NCBI GenBank assembly: GCA_030562195.1
Contig: CM060200.1
Span: 62,001-126,000 of the forward strand
Direction of reading: 5' to 3'
DNA: 64,000 bases
From: Nipponacmea schrenckii
Lineage: Eukaryota; Mollusca; Gastropoda; Lottiidae
Part shown: one piece after another, positions 25,401-36,100 of the stretch
Position numbering within the stretch: position 1 is the stretch's first letter
How the letters are laid out: each line of letters starts with the position of its first letter
Made by a program: the position numbers and the translations under genes
Notes under the pieces: model-generated
The model's input: the letters and a program-made list of their open reading frames with translations, nothing else
What the model was told of the DNA's origin: nothing
Database searches by the model: none

Positions 25401-26942
25401 TGACTTTTTAAATCCAAATTCCAGTTCACTGTTTGGATCAAGTCTCTCCTTAGTCACCTCACCCAGCCACCTTGTCTTCATTCTACACAAAAGATTTAAA
25501 GGGAATTTAATAAAAGTATGAAAAACTTACAACACTTATAACTGAAGGGCTGATATCAAGTATAAAATACTTACAACACTTATAACTGAAGGGCTGATAT
25601 CAAGTATAAAATACTTACAACACTTATAACTGAAGGGCTGATATCAAGTATAAAATACTTACAACACTTATAACTGAAGGGCTGATATCAAGTATAAAGG
25701 CGAGTCTTACAAAAGGTGACGAATACTCAACACTTATAACTGGAATCAGCTGAGAATTATCTGAGGGTATACAAGTATAAAGGCGAGTCTGTAGATTGAG
25801 GCAAGAAAGGTGACGAATGTATGAGGCTCCACACAGACATTATATATTTTATCTGGAATCAGCTGAGAATTATCTGAGGGTATAACTGAGACTAAACTTA
25901 GTTCATATCCACCAATAGGCTGTAATATATAAAGATTAAATCTCAATATTTATTGATAACAATCGGAGGTTTTATGAGTAGCCTATGTGATGTGATGACA
26001 TGAATATTAATTATGTGTATGTCATGAATATTAATTATGTGTTTGTCATGAATATTTATGTAATGAATATATAGTAGAATATTTATAATGAACAATTAGT
26101 AGCATGTAAGACATGTGGGACACCATGATTAGTGGACATGTTCCACAGGAATAAATACAGTACAGTATGAACACTAACAAGTGTTGTATCTGATTTTAAC
26201 AAGAGGCACTACCAAATTAAACATTTCTGGGCTACTTTTAAACCTTAATGTTCAAAATAAACTGTCTATGGTATCCATGCTGCTTTGGCTGAAACTAAAC
26301 TGTAAAAATTACTTATTGGTGACAAGGAAAATGACCAGAACTGTGGTAGTGATAGGCCCTGAAGATCAATGTGCTTTAACTTACCAAATCTTGAGGTAAC
26401 TGAAATCGAACTTTAGACTGAATATTTTTGAAATACCACGATGCTCGTATATTCCTGGAGACACGGCATCCTTTCTGCATCAAAACATAAATATCTTTTG
26501 CTAACAGCTCCTCTGGTTCTTCTTTAACCTCTGTTGATTCTCTCCCCTGAATAGAAAATAATTTATTTGACAAAACCTTAACATTTGAGAACCATTTGTG
26601 CTATTTTCTTCTACCACTTTACATCATTTTATAAGCAATATCTAATTCAAAGTAAGATTGTTAGGAATTCTCAAGGTGGTTTCACTCTAACACCCTATAT
26701 ACAGTACAATGTCATTCTCTTCCATATTGGGACAACTTGACACTTTTTGAAATAACACAGCCATAGTGTCATTGTTATTTCAATTTCCATGCAAATAAAG
26801 ACAAACAGGGGTTGAGGAAAGGCAGAGGGGAGGCATACAAGGTTGGTGGTAGTGGTAGGGGTGGATAAAAAACAGATTTGCCAATGAGTTGCTATTAAAA
26901 TATACATACCACTTCAGGGTTTCCATTGCTGTCATCATCCAT
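13468..26942 (-). CDS. SZT2: SZT2, KICSTOR complex subunit, N-terminal quarter (incomplete)
   Basis: SZT2 is the large scaffold of KICSTOR, which holds the GATOR1 complex on lysosomes and restrains mTORC1 when nutrients are low. The ATG is at 26942. Exons, 5' to 3' on the minus strand: 26910-26942, 26385-26546, 25663-25919 (with an 83-bp insertion), 25280-25357, 24968-25054, 23206-23331, 22555-22687, 20064-20290, 19495-19637, about 18969-19028, 17890-18021, 17296-17460, 17074-17139, 16696-16893, 15984-16304, 14873-15100, 14567-14645, 14164-14261, 13468-13627. Splice phases agree throughout except at exon 10. Family-typical strings include QKGCRVSRNIRASWYF, SFLKIGSNQPNFGLYG, FGHVPQVELMQFLATATFG, QTDKLLAHLQSF, CMVLRLAFLGGTPSS, LCHQRWIWT, CVVQYVIFPPHT and TECWTEPQYG. 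About 880 residues are encoded, against roughly 3,400 in vertebrate SZT2. The remaining exons are not found to the left. Confidence 0.94.
13628..13940. repeat. Short-unit CAGAGA-type array beside the SZT2 exon 19 acceptor
   Basis: Interspersed 9-10 bp units of the form acagagacat / acagagacta run from the exon boundary into the intron. On the coding strand they form a T/C-rich stretch (gtctctgtatgtctctg) just upstream of the acceptor ttgtag, so the array could act as an extended polypyrimidine tract. The unit does not contain exon sequence. Confidence 0.9.
15101..15855. repeat. 46-bp array built on the SZT2 exon 16 acceptor, about 16 copies
   Basis: On the coding strand each unit is the intron end tatatatttcag plus about 32 nt of exon 16 (from ATATAACCGGGTACCAAGAG to GATATGATGATAG). 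The true exon starts at 15100 and continues into DDPAKDDSSVSI. Every copy carries a potential AG acceptor with its exon start. Copies are almost identical; one at about 15483-15530 has small deletions. Confidence 0.97.
18125..18900. repeat. Degenerate 28-30 bp array in the SZT2 intron before exon 11
   Basis: Imperfect tandem units containing acaatctctttattatataa and aaacctattt. On the coding strand they read agtaaagagtttgtaaatag followed by gtttta, which resembles the end of the candidate exon 10 (CTATTAAAGAG...ATAAATA, then gtaagt). The array degrades rightward into near-random AT sequence at 18.7-19.2 kb. That part may be poorly resolved assembly. Confidence 0.8.
18969..19028 (-). CDS. SZT2: Candidate SZT2 exon 10 (degenerate)
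   Basis: This minus-strand piece reads LRLREGYTIKELKL, matching the RLREGY motif expected here in SZT2, then a stop codon just before a GTAAGT donor. Its start phase does not fit exon 9 (phase 2). A second, more damaged copy of the same motif lies at about 19100-19150. The following conserved segment of the family (around LLWKHNMRIEY in the human protein, from memory) is absent. I infer that this exon region is corrupted in the assembly or partly duplicated. Confidence 0.55.
20291..22292. repeat. 35-bp array built on the SZT2 exon 8 acceptor, about 57 copies
   Basis: On the coding strand each 35-bp unit is ataattatag plus the first 25-26 nt of exon 8 (GTATTATAGTAATATCTGAT and GGTTTA), which encode part of IIVISDGL. 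The authentic exon starts at 20290 and continues into VGLPDANLFESL. The unit is not a multiple of three. Variants such as aataataaacc and atttataaacc recur, showing within-array spread. This is the most highly copied splice junction in the window. Confidence 0.97.
22737..23205. repeat. 19-bp array built on the SZT2 exon 6 donor, about 22-24 copies
   Basis: On the coding strand each unit is about 14 nt like the end of exon 6 (TTTTAACACTTCCT) followed by gtaag. The true exon end is TTTTAACTCTTCCG then gtaagt. Two copies, near 23080 and at the exon itself, carry the G before gtaagt, which links the array to the exon. Each unit is therefore a plausible 5' splice site. Confidence 0.95.
23332..24790. 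repeat. 50-bp array built on the SZT2 exon 6 acceptor, about 29 copies
   Basis: On the coding strand each unit ends in tatttttaccag and then repeats the first 21 nt of exon 6, GTATTAGTTCAAGGTGTTCA + G (VLVQGVQ), before the next intron end. The authentic exon 6 begins at 23331. Most copies from 23.33 to 24.1 kb are identical. Single-base changes and deletions appear only beyond about 24160. Confidence 0.97.
25525..25706. repeat. 44-bp array built on the SZT2 exon 3 donor, 4 copies
   Basis: Four GTAAGT donors lie exactly 44 bp apart (complement strand, at 25525, 25569, 25613 and 25657). Each is preceded by a copy of the exon 3 end (GATATCAGCCCTTCAGTTAT, AAGTGTT; residues DISPSVISV). Any of the four could serve as the donor. 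Confidence 0.93.
25708..25790. other. 83-bp insertion of shuffled exon pieces inside SZT2 exon 3
   Basis: The 9-nt string ggcgagtct occurs at 25699-25707 and 25782-25790. The 83 bp between the copies interrupts the reading frame. It contains copies of neighbouring exon 3 segments (ggaatcagctgagaattat, aaaggtgacgaat) and of the array (acacttataact). Without these 83 bp the exon is 174 nt, exactly 58 codons, and in phase with exons 2 and 4. Confidence 0.85.
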
Positions 26943-27167
26943 ATTATGCTAATTTTGAAATAACGAGAGTTGTCATGGAAATAAGTGGCACATTTAAAAT
27001 AAATTTGTCCTGCAAATTTGCTTCCAAAATAAAGAGGGTAGAGTTTATGTTTTACTCGACCAATCCAGACGAACAAATACAGGGAAGTAACTCTCATCAT
27101 TTCATACTACTTCCGGTTTTCAGAAATTTGTTTATTTTTTTGTAAAATAGCGAAGAAATTGAAAATT
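26943..27167. promoter_or_regulatory. Divergent SZT2 / CC2D1 promoter
   Basis: Only 225 bp separate the SZT2 start (minus, 26942) and the CC2D1 start (plus, 27168). This region must hold both 5' UTRs and a bidirectional promoter. It contains a CCAAT box at 27060-27064 and ACTTCCGG at 27109-27116, the reverse complement of the ETS motif CCGGAAGT. Both are common in TATA-less housekeeping promoters. Promoter function is inferred. Confidence 0.7.
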
Positions 27168-30100
27168 ATGCCGAGAAGAAACGATGGTGATGGAAGCGGG
27201 GGTGGGAAGAGAAAAGGCGCTAGCTTAATGAACCAGGTAAACTCCTTTTTATTTGAAAACATCATCTAATAAAGATTATTCAGACATTTTAGTTGCCTCC
27301 TTATATCAAAGGTCTATGATCTCGACCATTGACATTAGGTTAGGAGGCCTGTCATATATTACTGAAGATCATATTGACATGAGTCATCATTATAACATAT
27401 TCTCCTAGTTTTAGATACTAGACCCTACATCTCTAACAATCATCAAGTCTACCTTTCTTTTTATATTCACAATGATTACACTATCTCCACATATTACACT
27501 ATTATTAAACTATTATTTTCATTTATCTTTTGAGCTGGTCTGTCACTGTCAGTGTCATTATAATGATCAAGCTGTTTGAATATTGGGGAAAAGAAATTGG
27601 AATCAGATTCTTTCCTATCTTTTATATTTATTAGTGGAGTACATCAGGAGTCTGCTGCTATTCTAATAATATTATTTTTAACCAATCAAAGTATGTCATT
27701 TTGAACCTGTTCTGATGAAGAATTGTGGCATGTCGCCGGGTAGGAGCAGTTATTTTGATTCATTCTTTTAAATCTATTCATTCATTTTAAAGATCCTCAA
27801 TCCTCATCATTTAAATGAACTGTATATTGTATTTATAGCTTGGTATGGCCGGAATGGAAGATGAGATTTATGGATCTGATGATGACGGTGATTTAGAGGC
27901 AGAATTAGCAGAGTTGATGGGAGGAGGTGGACCCAAGAAAGCAGCACCAAAACGTAAAGGTAAGACAGTACAGAGGAATGAGAAAAAACATAAGAAATTT
28001 ATACAGACACAAAACATAATGGTAACTTAAAGTTTTTAGTATATGGTACTTTCATTATAACACGTAAATTATTGACATGACCATCTTCATAGACAAAAAC
28101 AGGGGAGCAGGACACAACAGGTTAGTTATTAATACATACATCTTGTAGCTCACGTTGACCAAAGAAAGTAAGAAACCAATATAAGGAATATTATATTTTG
28201 TTTAGGTGACATGGTAAATCTAAATATGATAGATAAATTAGCTGCTGATACAATAAAAGATATTGATGATGATGTTGATGTATCTGATACAGAAGATCCA
28301 GATTTATTGGTAAGTTGGTGTTGGTTGTATTTCATAATAAATAAATAAAATAAATAATCTATGAAATAAAACTGATATCCTCCTTCTGGAAAAACTATGA
28401 ATTGTGTCTGGTTTGTTTCAGGCTGAATTACAAGAACTAGCTGATGATGATGATGAACCTGCTCCCAAACTTTCCAACAGAGCACCAGATGTTGTTCCTC
28501 CTGTACAACCTCCTGTACCATCTAGATCACAGCCTGCACCATCTAGATCACAGCCTGCACCACCATCATACCAACCAACTGTACAATCATCTACACACAG
28601 ATCAGTTCAACCACCCCCCCTCTAATGATATGATTTTCAGTAGGTTTTTATATTAATGATTTAAAACATACTATAGTATTGAAACATGTCAGTCTGTCTT
28701 TCTAATGAGTCAATATTTTATTTTATCTACTATCTGAATTCATCACAAACATCTTTATTTCTCACTTTATGTCCTTGGCTTGATTGGGATAAAATTATCT
28801 TTGAAAACCAATAGTTACGAGATTGTAATAATTAATCTATGCATCATGTTCATATTTCTAGTGCCAACAACCAGTGGAGCTACGACAGGACAAATTGAGC
28901 CTTCTACATCCCATAATACTAATGTTCCTTCTGCTATAGGTAGGTAGACTTTCTATCCCATAATACTAATGACCAATCTAATAAATAGAATATTATTACA
29001 AAAGAATTGGTTCAGCTAAATTTAAAAACACTTCAGTCTACAAAACTGCAAGGCTCCCTGCCTGGCAAAATCTTCCTCATTGAACACTGTGTGGCATTAC
29101 CCAACTTGATTCAGTTGAATTCTTTATTCCAGATAAAGAGACTCATAGTATGTTAGCCTCACGGAGAGATCAATATAAACAGGCTGCATTAAAATCTAAA
29201 CATAACAATGACATCACCACGGCAACTAAATATGTTAAAATATCCAAGGTATTTATTTATAGATCTCGTTAACTTAATTATTAAATTCCAGATATTTTAA
29301 AATACAGTAATATATGATTGGTTAATAAAACAATGTTTTAAATCAGGTTTAGTTATTGACCAATCATATAACATGAACACTAAAACAAGAATAAGGCCTC
29401 GGACAAGTTCTTCATTGACTTCATATTTATTTGCACTTTAATATTGATATGATATGATATATATAGAAGTGTGTTGAGCTTGACTAAGTAACAACTTAGT
29501 TGTAATTGATTAATGTATATTTATTTCTAACCTTTCCTGTTTTGTTTATTATAAGTTTATGATTATATTTTCTACATTTTCTACTACTAGACCCTAAGAT
29601 TATAATATTATTATGATATATTCTCTATATTTTATTTCTAGCAATTTGACATGGTAATCAAGGCTTTAGAGGAAGGAAAGGAAATCGATTTAAGTCAGAT
29701 GCCACCTCCACCCCCTGATGGTAGGTCAGAATGAATTTCAGGGAGTTTTTCTAAGTTTTTGTGATAAATAATTTGTATTGGTTGTTTCTGAACCTTGATG
29801 TTTCTATTGAATATTGGAAGTTCTATTAAAAGGAACTGATAATTAATTTAAAATTGATTTATAAAAGATTTTATCTGTCATAAACCTGAAATCTATTTCC
29901 TGTTATCATATGATGATTGTAGTGTTCCAGTCATCTGATTGGTCACTGAATAAACTTAATTTTAAGTCCAATTTTATAATCCAATATTTCTGAGTTTAAT
30001 CTAAGTTAAGTTATTGAGATGAAGTCCCTGATTCTATATTATTTTAATCTACAGTAGTTATTGAAAAATCTGCTCCACCCTCACAACCAGCTGTCCAGAG

Positions 30101-33100
30101 AGCAGCAATGCAGGCAGCTCCAGACAAACCAAACTCTGATAATATTCCAGAATTACCAACAGCTACTAAAGAAGGTAGGGATGAAATATATTAGTATACA
30201 GTCAATATAAACTTAACATCCCATACAATATTAAACTATGTATAATATTATTATAGAATAGATAGCTGGAAATATAAAAACAGAATCTAAAACAGAACCA
30301 GGAACATATTGTTACTCACAGTTTCACACTGTGTGATGTTCAGACAACTAAAACAGAACCTGAAACATGTTGTTACTCACAGTTTCACACTGTGTGATGT
30401 TCAGACAAGCTATTTAAGACTGTGTCCCTATTAAAATTACAATATTGCTTATGATAATTATATCTCTGTAGAAGAGAAAGCTATATTCGGTGCACCTGAT
30501 GACCCTAAAACAGTTATGGAAGCTTTAGAACAAAGATTAGAGAAATATAAATCAACAGAAGCCCAAGCTAAAACTGATGGTGAAAGTGGCAAGGCCAGAA
30601 GAATGGGGAGAATTGTTAAAGTAGGTAAAATTTAACTCCGTCTTATCTAATTCAAATGATTGTCTGTATTGCTTGAACATTATTTATTTGTTTATTTTAT
30701 TTTAGCAATATCAAGAAGCAATCCGAGCCCATAAAGCTGGTAGAGCTGTAGATTATGAAGAATTACCAACTCCCCCAGGTAGGGTTTGTCCCATAATTTA
30801 TCATGTTATAGTCAATAGATACCCAGATTATGATATTGAGTTTCAATTCACTTTTTAGTCAACATGTTCTTTAATCAAATTTATTTCATTTTTTTTATGA
30901 TAATTGTGTTTTGTGTTTCAGGTTTCGCACCGATTCCTGTGGGTAAAATCTCACCCACAAAAACTTCCCCTCAGAAACCAGTACCCAGTAGTACTGCAGA
31001 TAATAGTGGGGGACTGGGGCAGCCACCAGCAGCTAGTAAACCCCCAACACAAGGTGCTGTGGGTGGAAAAGCACCATCTAATCCTGGCCCCTCCCTGCAG
31101 CCCCAGCCTCCAGATAGATCTGTCTCCCCTAGAAAATCTTCATCAAATATACAACCTGATAAATCACCTGGTTCAATCGCTACCCGAGGAGAATGTAAGT
31201 CCTCACCTTATCATATAGAGTAATAGATAAATTATAAAGTAAACATGAGTCAGTGATTTTAAAAGATTTTGTCTGAAAGTGATACTAGTTATCTATCTCT
31301 GAACATCTAATACCTTAATATTAGGTAGTACCTATCACATATAACACAAACCCTAATAGGTACTTCTCTTGTATCACACCTGGTATATTCTCCTGGGTTC
31401 AGTTATAAACAATAGATTATTCTATATACTGACTATATTATATATAGTAGATATATTACATCTTGACCTATATACTATTGTCCTGAAGTTTCGGCTAAAA
31501 GCCTTCCTTAAAAACACCTTGAATTGTTTTCCCATCTTATAAGAATTTGTGATATAATTTAATACAAGTCTTAATTTGTTTACAGCTGTAAGAAAAAGTC
31601 ATTCAAAAGCTGACCATCAATTACTGTTTTTAAGAGAGAGATATGAAGAATTTAAAACATGTGCTTTAAACGCCAAGAAAAACGATGATTTAGAATTAGC
31701 TAAGAAATATCTGAGAATAATGAAGGTCTGTAGATTGGACAACTTGTAATTTTTAATCGTTGTATATCTGTGTATTACATAGGTTTGTTTTATTTGGTCC
31801 TTATAAATTATTTGGATCAAGAATATTTTCAAAGACTTTCAAAATGTGTCTTTATTACGCTCTCAACTTCAGCTTTCAATGATATAGGATGTTGATTTGT
31901 TGTCTAGTGTAATCTATTCAATTTACTGTTATATATCAGGGCAATATTAGATACATCAGGGCAATATGAGATATACTGGGGGTATTATGAGATATATGAG
32001 GGCAATATGAGATATATTTGGGGGAAATTATGAGATATATCGGGTGAAATTATGAGATATATAAGCACAATATGATGTTTTTATCACCAGGGTTTGGAAC
32101 CAATGATACAAGCAGCTGAATGTGGTTTACCAGTTGACCTAGCTCAGGTAATTATTTATTATTTATTAATATTAGTGTCATCACTAAAACAATTTATCAG
32201 TTCTGGATGTTGTAAGCTTCACTCTGACATTGCTCAACACTTCAGCTAACTAATTTGAAATATGATGGTCTTTCTGAAAAATATTTTATATTTCTAATGA
32301 GATCTTAAGCCTCTACCTTAAATAATTTGTTTTTACTTTACATCATTGTCTTGTATATAAATATTGTGTGTGTAATATTGTGTGTGTATTGTTTGTGTAA
32401 TCCATAATTTTTGTCAAATAAAGTATTATTAATATTATTTTGAAATGTCTTTTCTCTATTTTTCAAGGTACCGAAATCACCCAACATGCCTGATTCTGAC
32501 GATAAGTTTGTAATCGTGTCACCTGAAGATTGTGTACCGACTGGAGATAGAACAGAAGTTTATCAAAAACTTGAAGAAAACCTTGTACACCAGATTCGGG
32601 TATGTCTAGACAGGTTCCATTTTTAAAACCAAAGGATATAACTAAGGTGTTACCTATATAGAAAAAGAAAGGATCCTTGGGAACCTAAGTTATTATTCTT
32701 GTAAAATCTATACTAAGATGACCAGCTGACAAATGAACAGTAAATTTGAATAGTTTTATAAAGTTAATTATATCAATGTAAATTTGAAGATAAGATAATA
32801 CTTATATATTTCAGACGTGTGTAACAAACAGTCAACATTATACTAAACTAGGTGACGTTCCTGCTGCTTCTAGGTTTGTTTTATAATTAACTTCTAAACA
32901 TATTTATACTTAAACCTAATTCTAAACTCATTTAACTCTTTACTTACAGTTCAAAGGTCATTAAACATTTTTAGTTCCTAACAATTTGTTGTATAATTTA
33001 CTGTTTTATTTAACCATTTCCCTGTATATAATAATTTATTTCAGATTTCAAAAGTTGGAACAGAATTGTCGGAAGGATCTGGATGCTTTAAAAAACGCTT

Positions 33101-36100
33101 TTAGACATGGTGATCCAGTACCTAAATTTCATTATGAAACACGAACATTTTCTATGGTGCAGTAAGTTGATTTGTTTTTAGACACCATAAGAGGGATATA
33201 TTGAAATGAAGCTGTGAGACTGGTTAATAGTGTCTTTCAATAACAATCATTGAACAATAAATAAACTCGACTCAGTAGACTGGATGTTCTAGTCACATTT
33301 CTGGCTTTAAGATGGAACATTTTCTATTTTTTATCAGAACCATGAGCCCTGTAAGTGTGTCATGTAGATTTGATTAAAGATAATTTATCAGTCAAGTATA
33401 GAAGGAGATTAATGCTGCTGTCATGGTGAAGATTAATGGTAAATTATCAATCTCTATTACTCCAATCTTCAGTAGATATTATATTTTGTAGATGTAATTC
33501 TGATTTGGGTGATAATGATCTAGAATTGATAGTAGTTAGAGGGATACAGTATAATCTACCAGCTGGTAAGATACACAGATACACTAGATTATTTTAATAC
33601 CATTCTATTGTGGGTTCTTTCTGTCAGAGATAAATAATGTATCTAGATTGTTAAATTGCAGTTGAGCGATGTTACTAACAAGGACTGTTTGTTTTCAAGT
33701 ATAATTTAACATTAGTTAAATGGAATATATGAAGAAATATCTGATATTAGTTGATAATAAAAGAAACTATAAGATAATTGTTATATTTACAGATTATGAA
33801 GAGAAGAAACTTGATACGTATGTAACATACGATTTCCCTTTTCCTACAGTAAGTTATCTTTCTTTATTATTATTTAATTTACCCAGACTTCTAGTCGACT
33901 AGACACCAGATTTCAGGACTAGAACATAGAATATTGTTACCCCACAATCAACAATATCTTTATCCTATACATACATAAGCCATTCATCTTCAGAAGTTAT
34001 AATAATATATAATGTTATATAATAATATATAATGTTATATAATAATATATAATGTTATATAATAATATATAATTTATATAATAATATATAATTTATATAA
34101 TAATATTATAATGTTATATAATAATATATAATGTTATATAATAATATAGATGTTATATAATAATGTATAATGTTATATTATAATATATAATGTTATATAA
34201 TAATGTATAATGTTATATAATAATATATAATGTTATATAATAATATATAATGTTATATAATAATATATAATGTTATATAATAATATATAATGTTATATAA
34301 TAATATATAATGTTATGTATAATATTATGTTCAGTTAGAACAATAATACAGATCATTCAACTTTTAAGTGTATAATCATTATGATGTTATGTTCTAATTA
34401 TTTAGTCCATGATTAGAAAAAAGATAAAAAGAAATGATTCTGAAGATTTTAAAGTATAACTAATTATAGTTACTTAAATTATAATATATTTAATGATTTT
34501 ATGATGTAGTATACAATAAAAAGTAACAGATTCAAGAAATTTTCGAATCCAGATAGCGAGAAAATCGCGATCGTTTATTCGTGTTATAGAGAGAAAATCT
34601 ATAAAGTTAGATGTTTATTATAAACGGTTAGTTTCTATATATTCTTCAAATTATTATTTTATTTCATGTAATATTTGACAAATTACTTAAACTTTGTACA
34701 AGCTGTGTTAAACTCCACTGTATATGACTACCTGCTGTACACGTGGTTTCCAGGTGGAGAAAGATATCATGGCTGAAGGAATCTAGATTATTATTATAAA
34801 TTAAAACACTTTTATATATTATAAAACTAGATTGTAAATTGTGAATATTTGTTTCAGGGGATTTTTTAAAAGTGAGAAGTTACTGGGCAGTATCAATATA
34901 AAATTACAACCATTAGAAAGTAGATGTGAGGTACATGATAGTTATGATGTAAGTTTCTTTCAAATATTTTTATTGACACTTTCTTGGACAAATCCTAGTT
35001 TTAATGTAAAAGACAAAATACTCTCAACAAGTAGTGATTCTAACCAATTCAAGATAAGATAAGGGGAAAATGAACAACTTTCTTAAAACAAATATTATAC
35101 CCTTGGAACCTGTGGAGTTTGCTAGTTCTTATAGTACAGTACAGTGTTAGTTAATAAGTTAAGTCAAGGGCAGTAACTCAACAATCATTTATTTGAAGTC
35201 AAGACTAATCAATTGGTATAAGGACAAGAATAAAGTTTGATCTAGTAACAAGTTTAATTATAAATTCTATTGTAGTTGATGGACGGTAGAAAGACAGTTG
35301 GAGGAAAGTTAGAAGTTAAAATGAGAATTCGAGATCCTGTTAAAAGTAAACAAGTTGAAGAAGTAAAAGAAAAATGGCTGGTAATCGATCAGTTTTTACG
35401 AACAGCTGCTTCAAAGGTTAGTTTAGATTTTAACAATTTAAGTGGAGTTTTACATCCTTATCTTTGTGGCTCCAGCTTCGAAATGTTTTTGATTGACAGA
35501 TTTGGTTTATTTTCACATCCAAACAACTTAGAATATTTATTTCCATCAGACTTTTCAAATAAATCATCTCTTTAATTCCTGGAACCTTCAGATTCCAACC
35601 CATTACAGTCTATTACATCATTTGATACCAAACTGCTGGAAATGAAATTTAAATGATTTTTCTCATCTATATCGCGTGATGATTTTCTCTATTATTTAAA
35701 TTAAAAAGAAATTTTTCTTCTTTTCCAGAGTCATGTACAAGTAAGAAATTTAGATTTATTTTATTTTATTCTCATTAAAGAAAGTTGAATTAATCTTTCT
35801 TTTTTATCTTTAAAATTAAAGTCTAAATAATTTCTGAAGGATGTCCAATTGGTCCTGAGGATAGAAAAACCATAAATAAAGTTGTTACTTCTAAAACTAA
35901 ATAAAAGTAAAAAATGTTTTATTAATTTTAACCAACTCAAGGGCAGTAACTCGTACTTAATTTTCAATTATTTAATTCTTAATTTCCTTCAATCAGTAAA
36001 GTTCTAATTATCTTTCCTTTCAGCCAACAAAACCAAAGAAGTAAGTAAAATTTGATCTGATATATTACTAGCTTGATTCTTGTATTTTCTAGATCTATCA

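Noticed and set aside
26780..27100. 106-codon minus-strand ORF overlapping the SZT2 start
   Set aside because: It crosses the SZT2 first exon in another frame and covers the shared promoter; exon 1 (MDDDSNGNPEV) explains the region better.
30904..31218. 104-codon second-frame ORF in CC2D1 exon 11
   Set aside because: It is a shadow of the proline/serine-rich coding frame.
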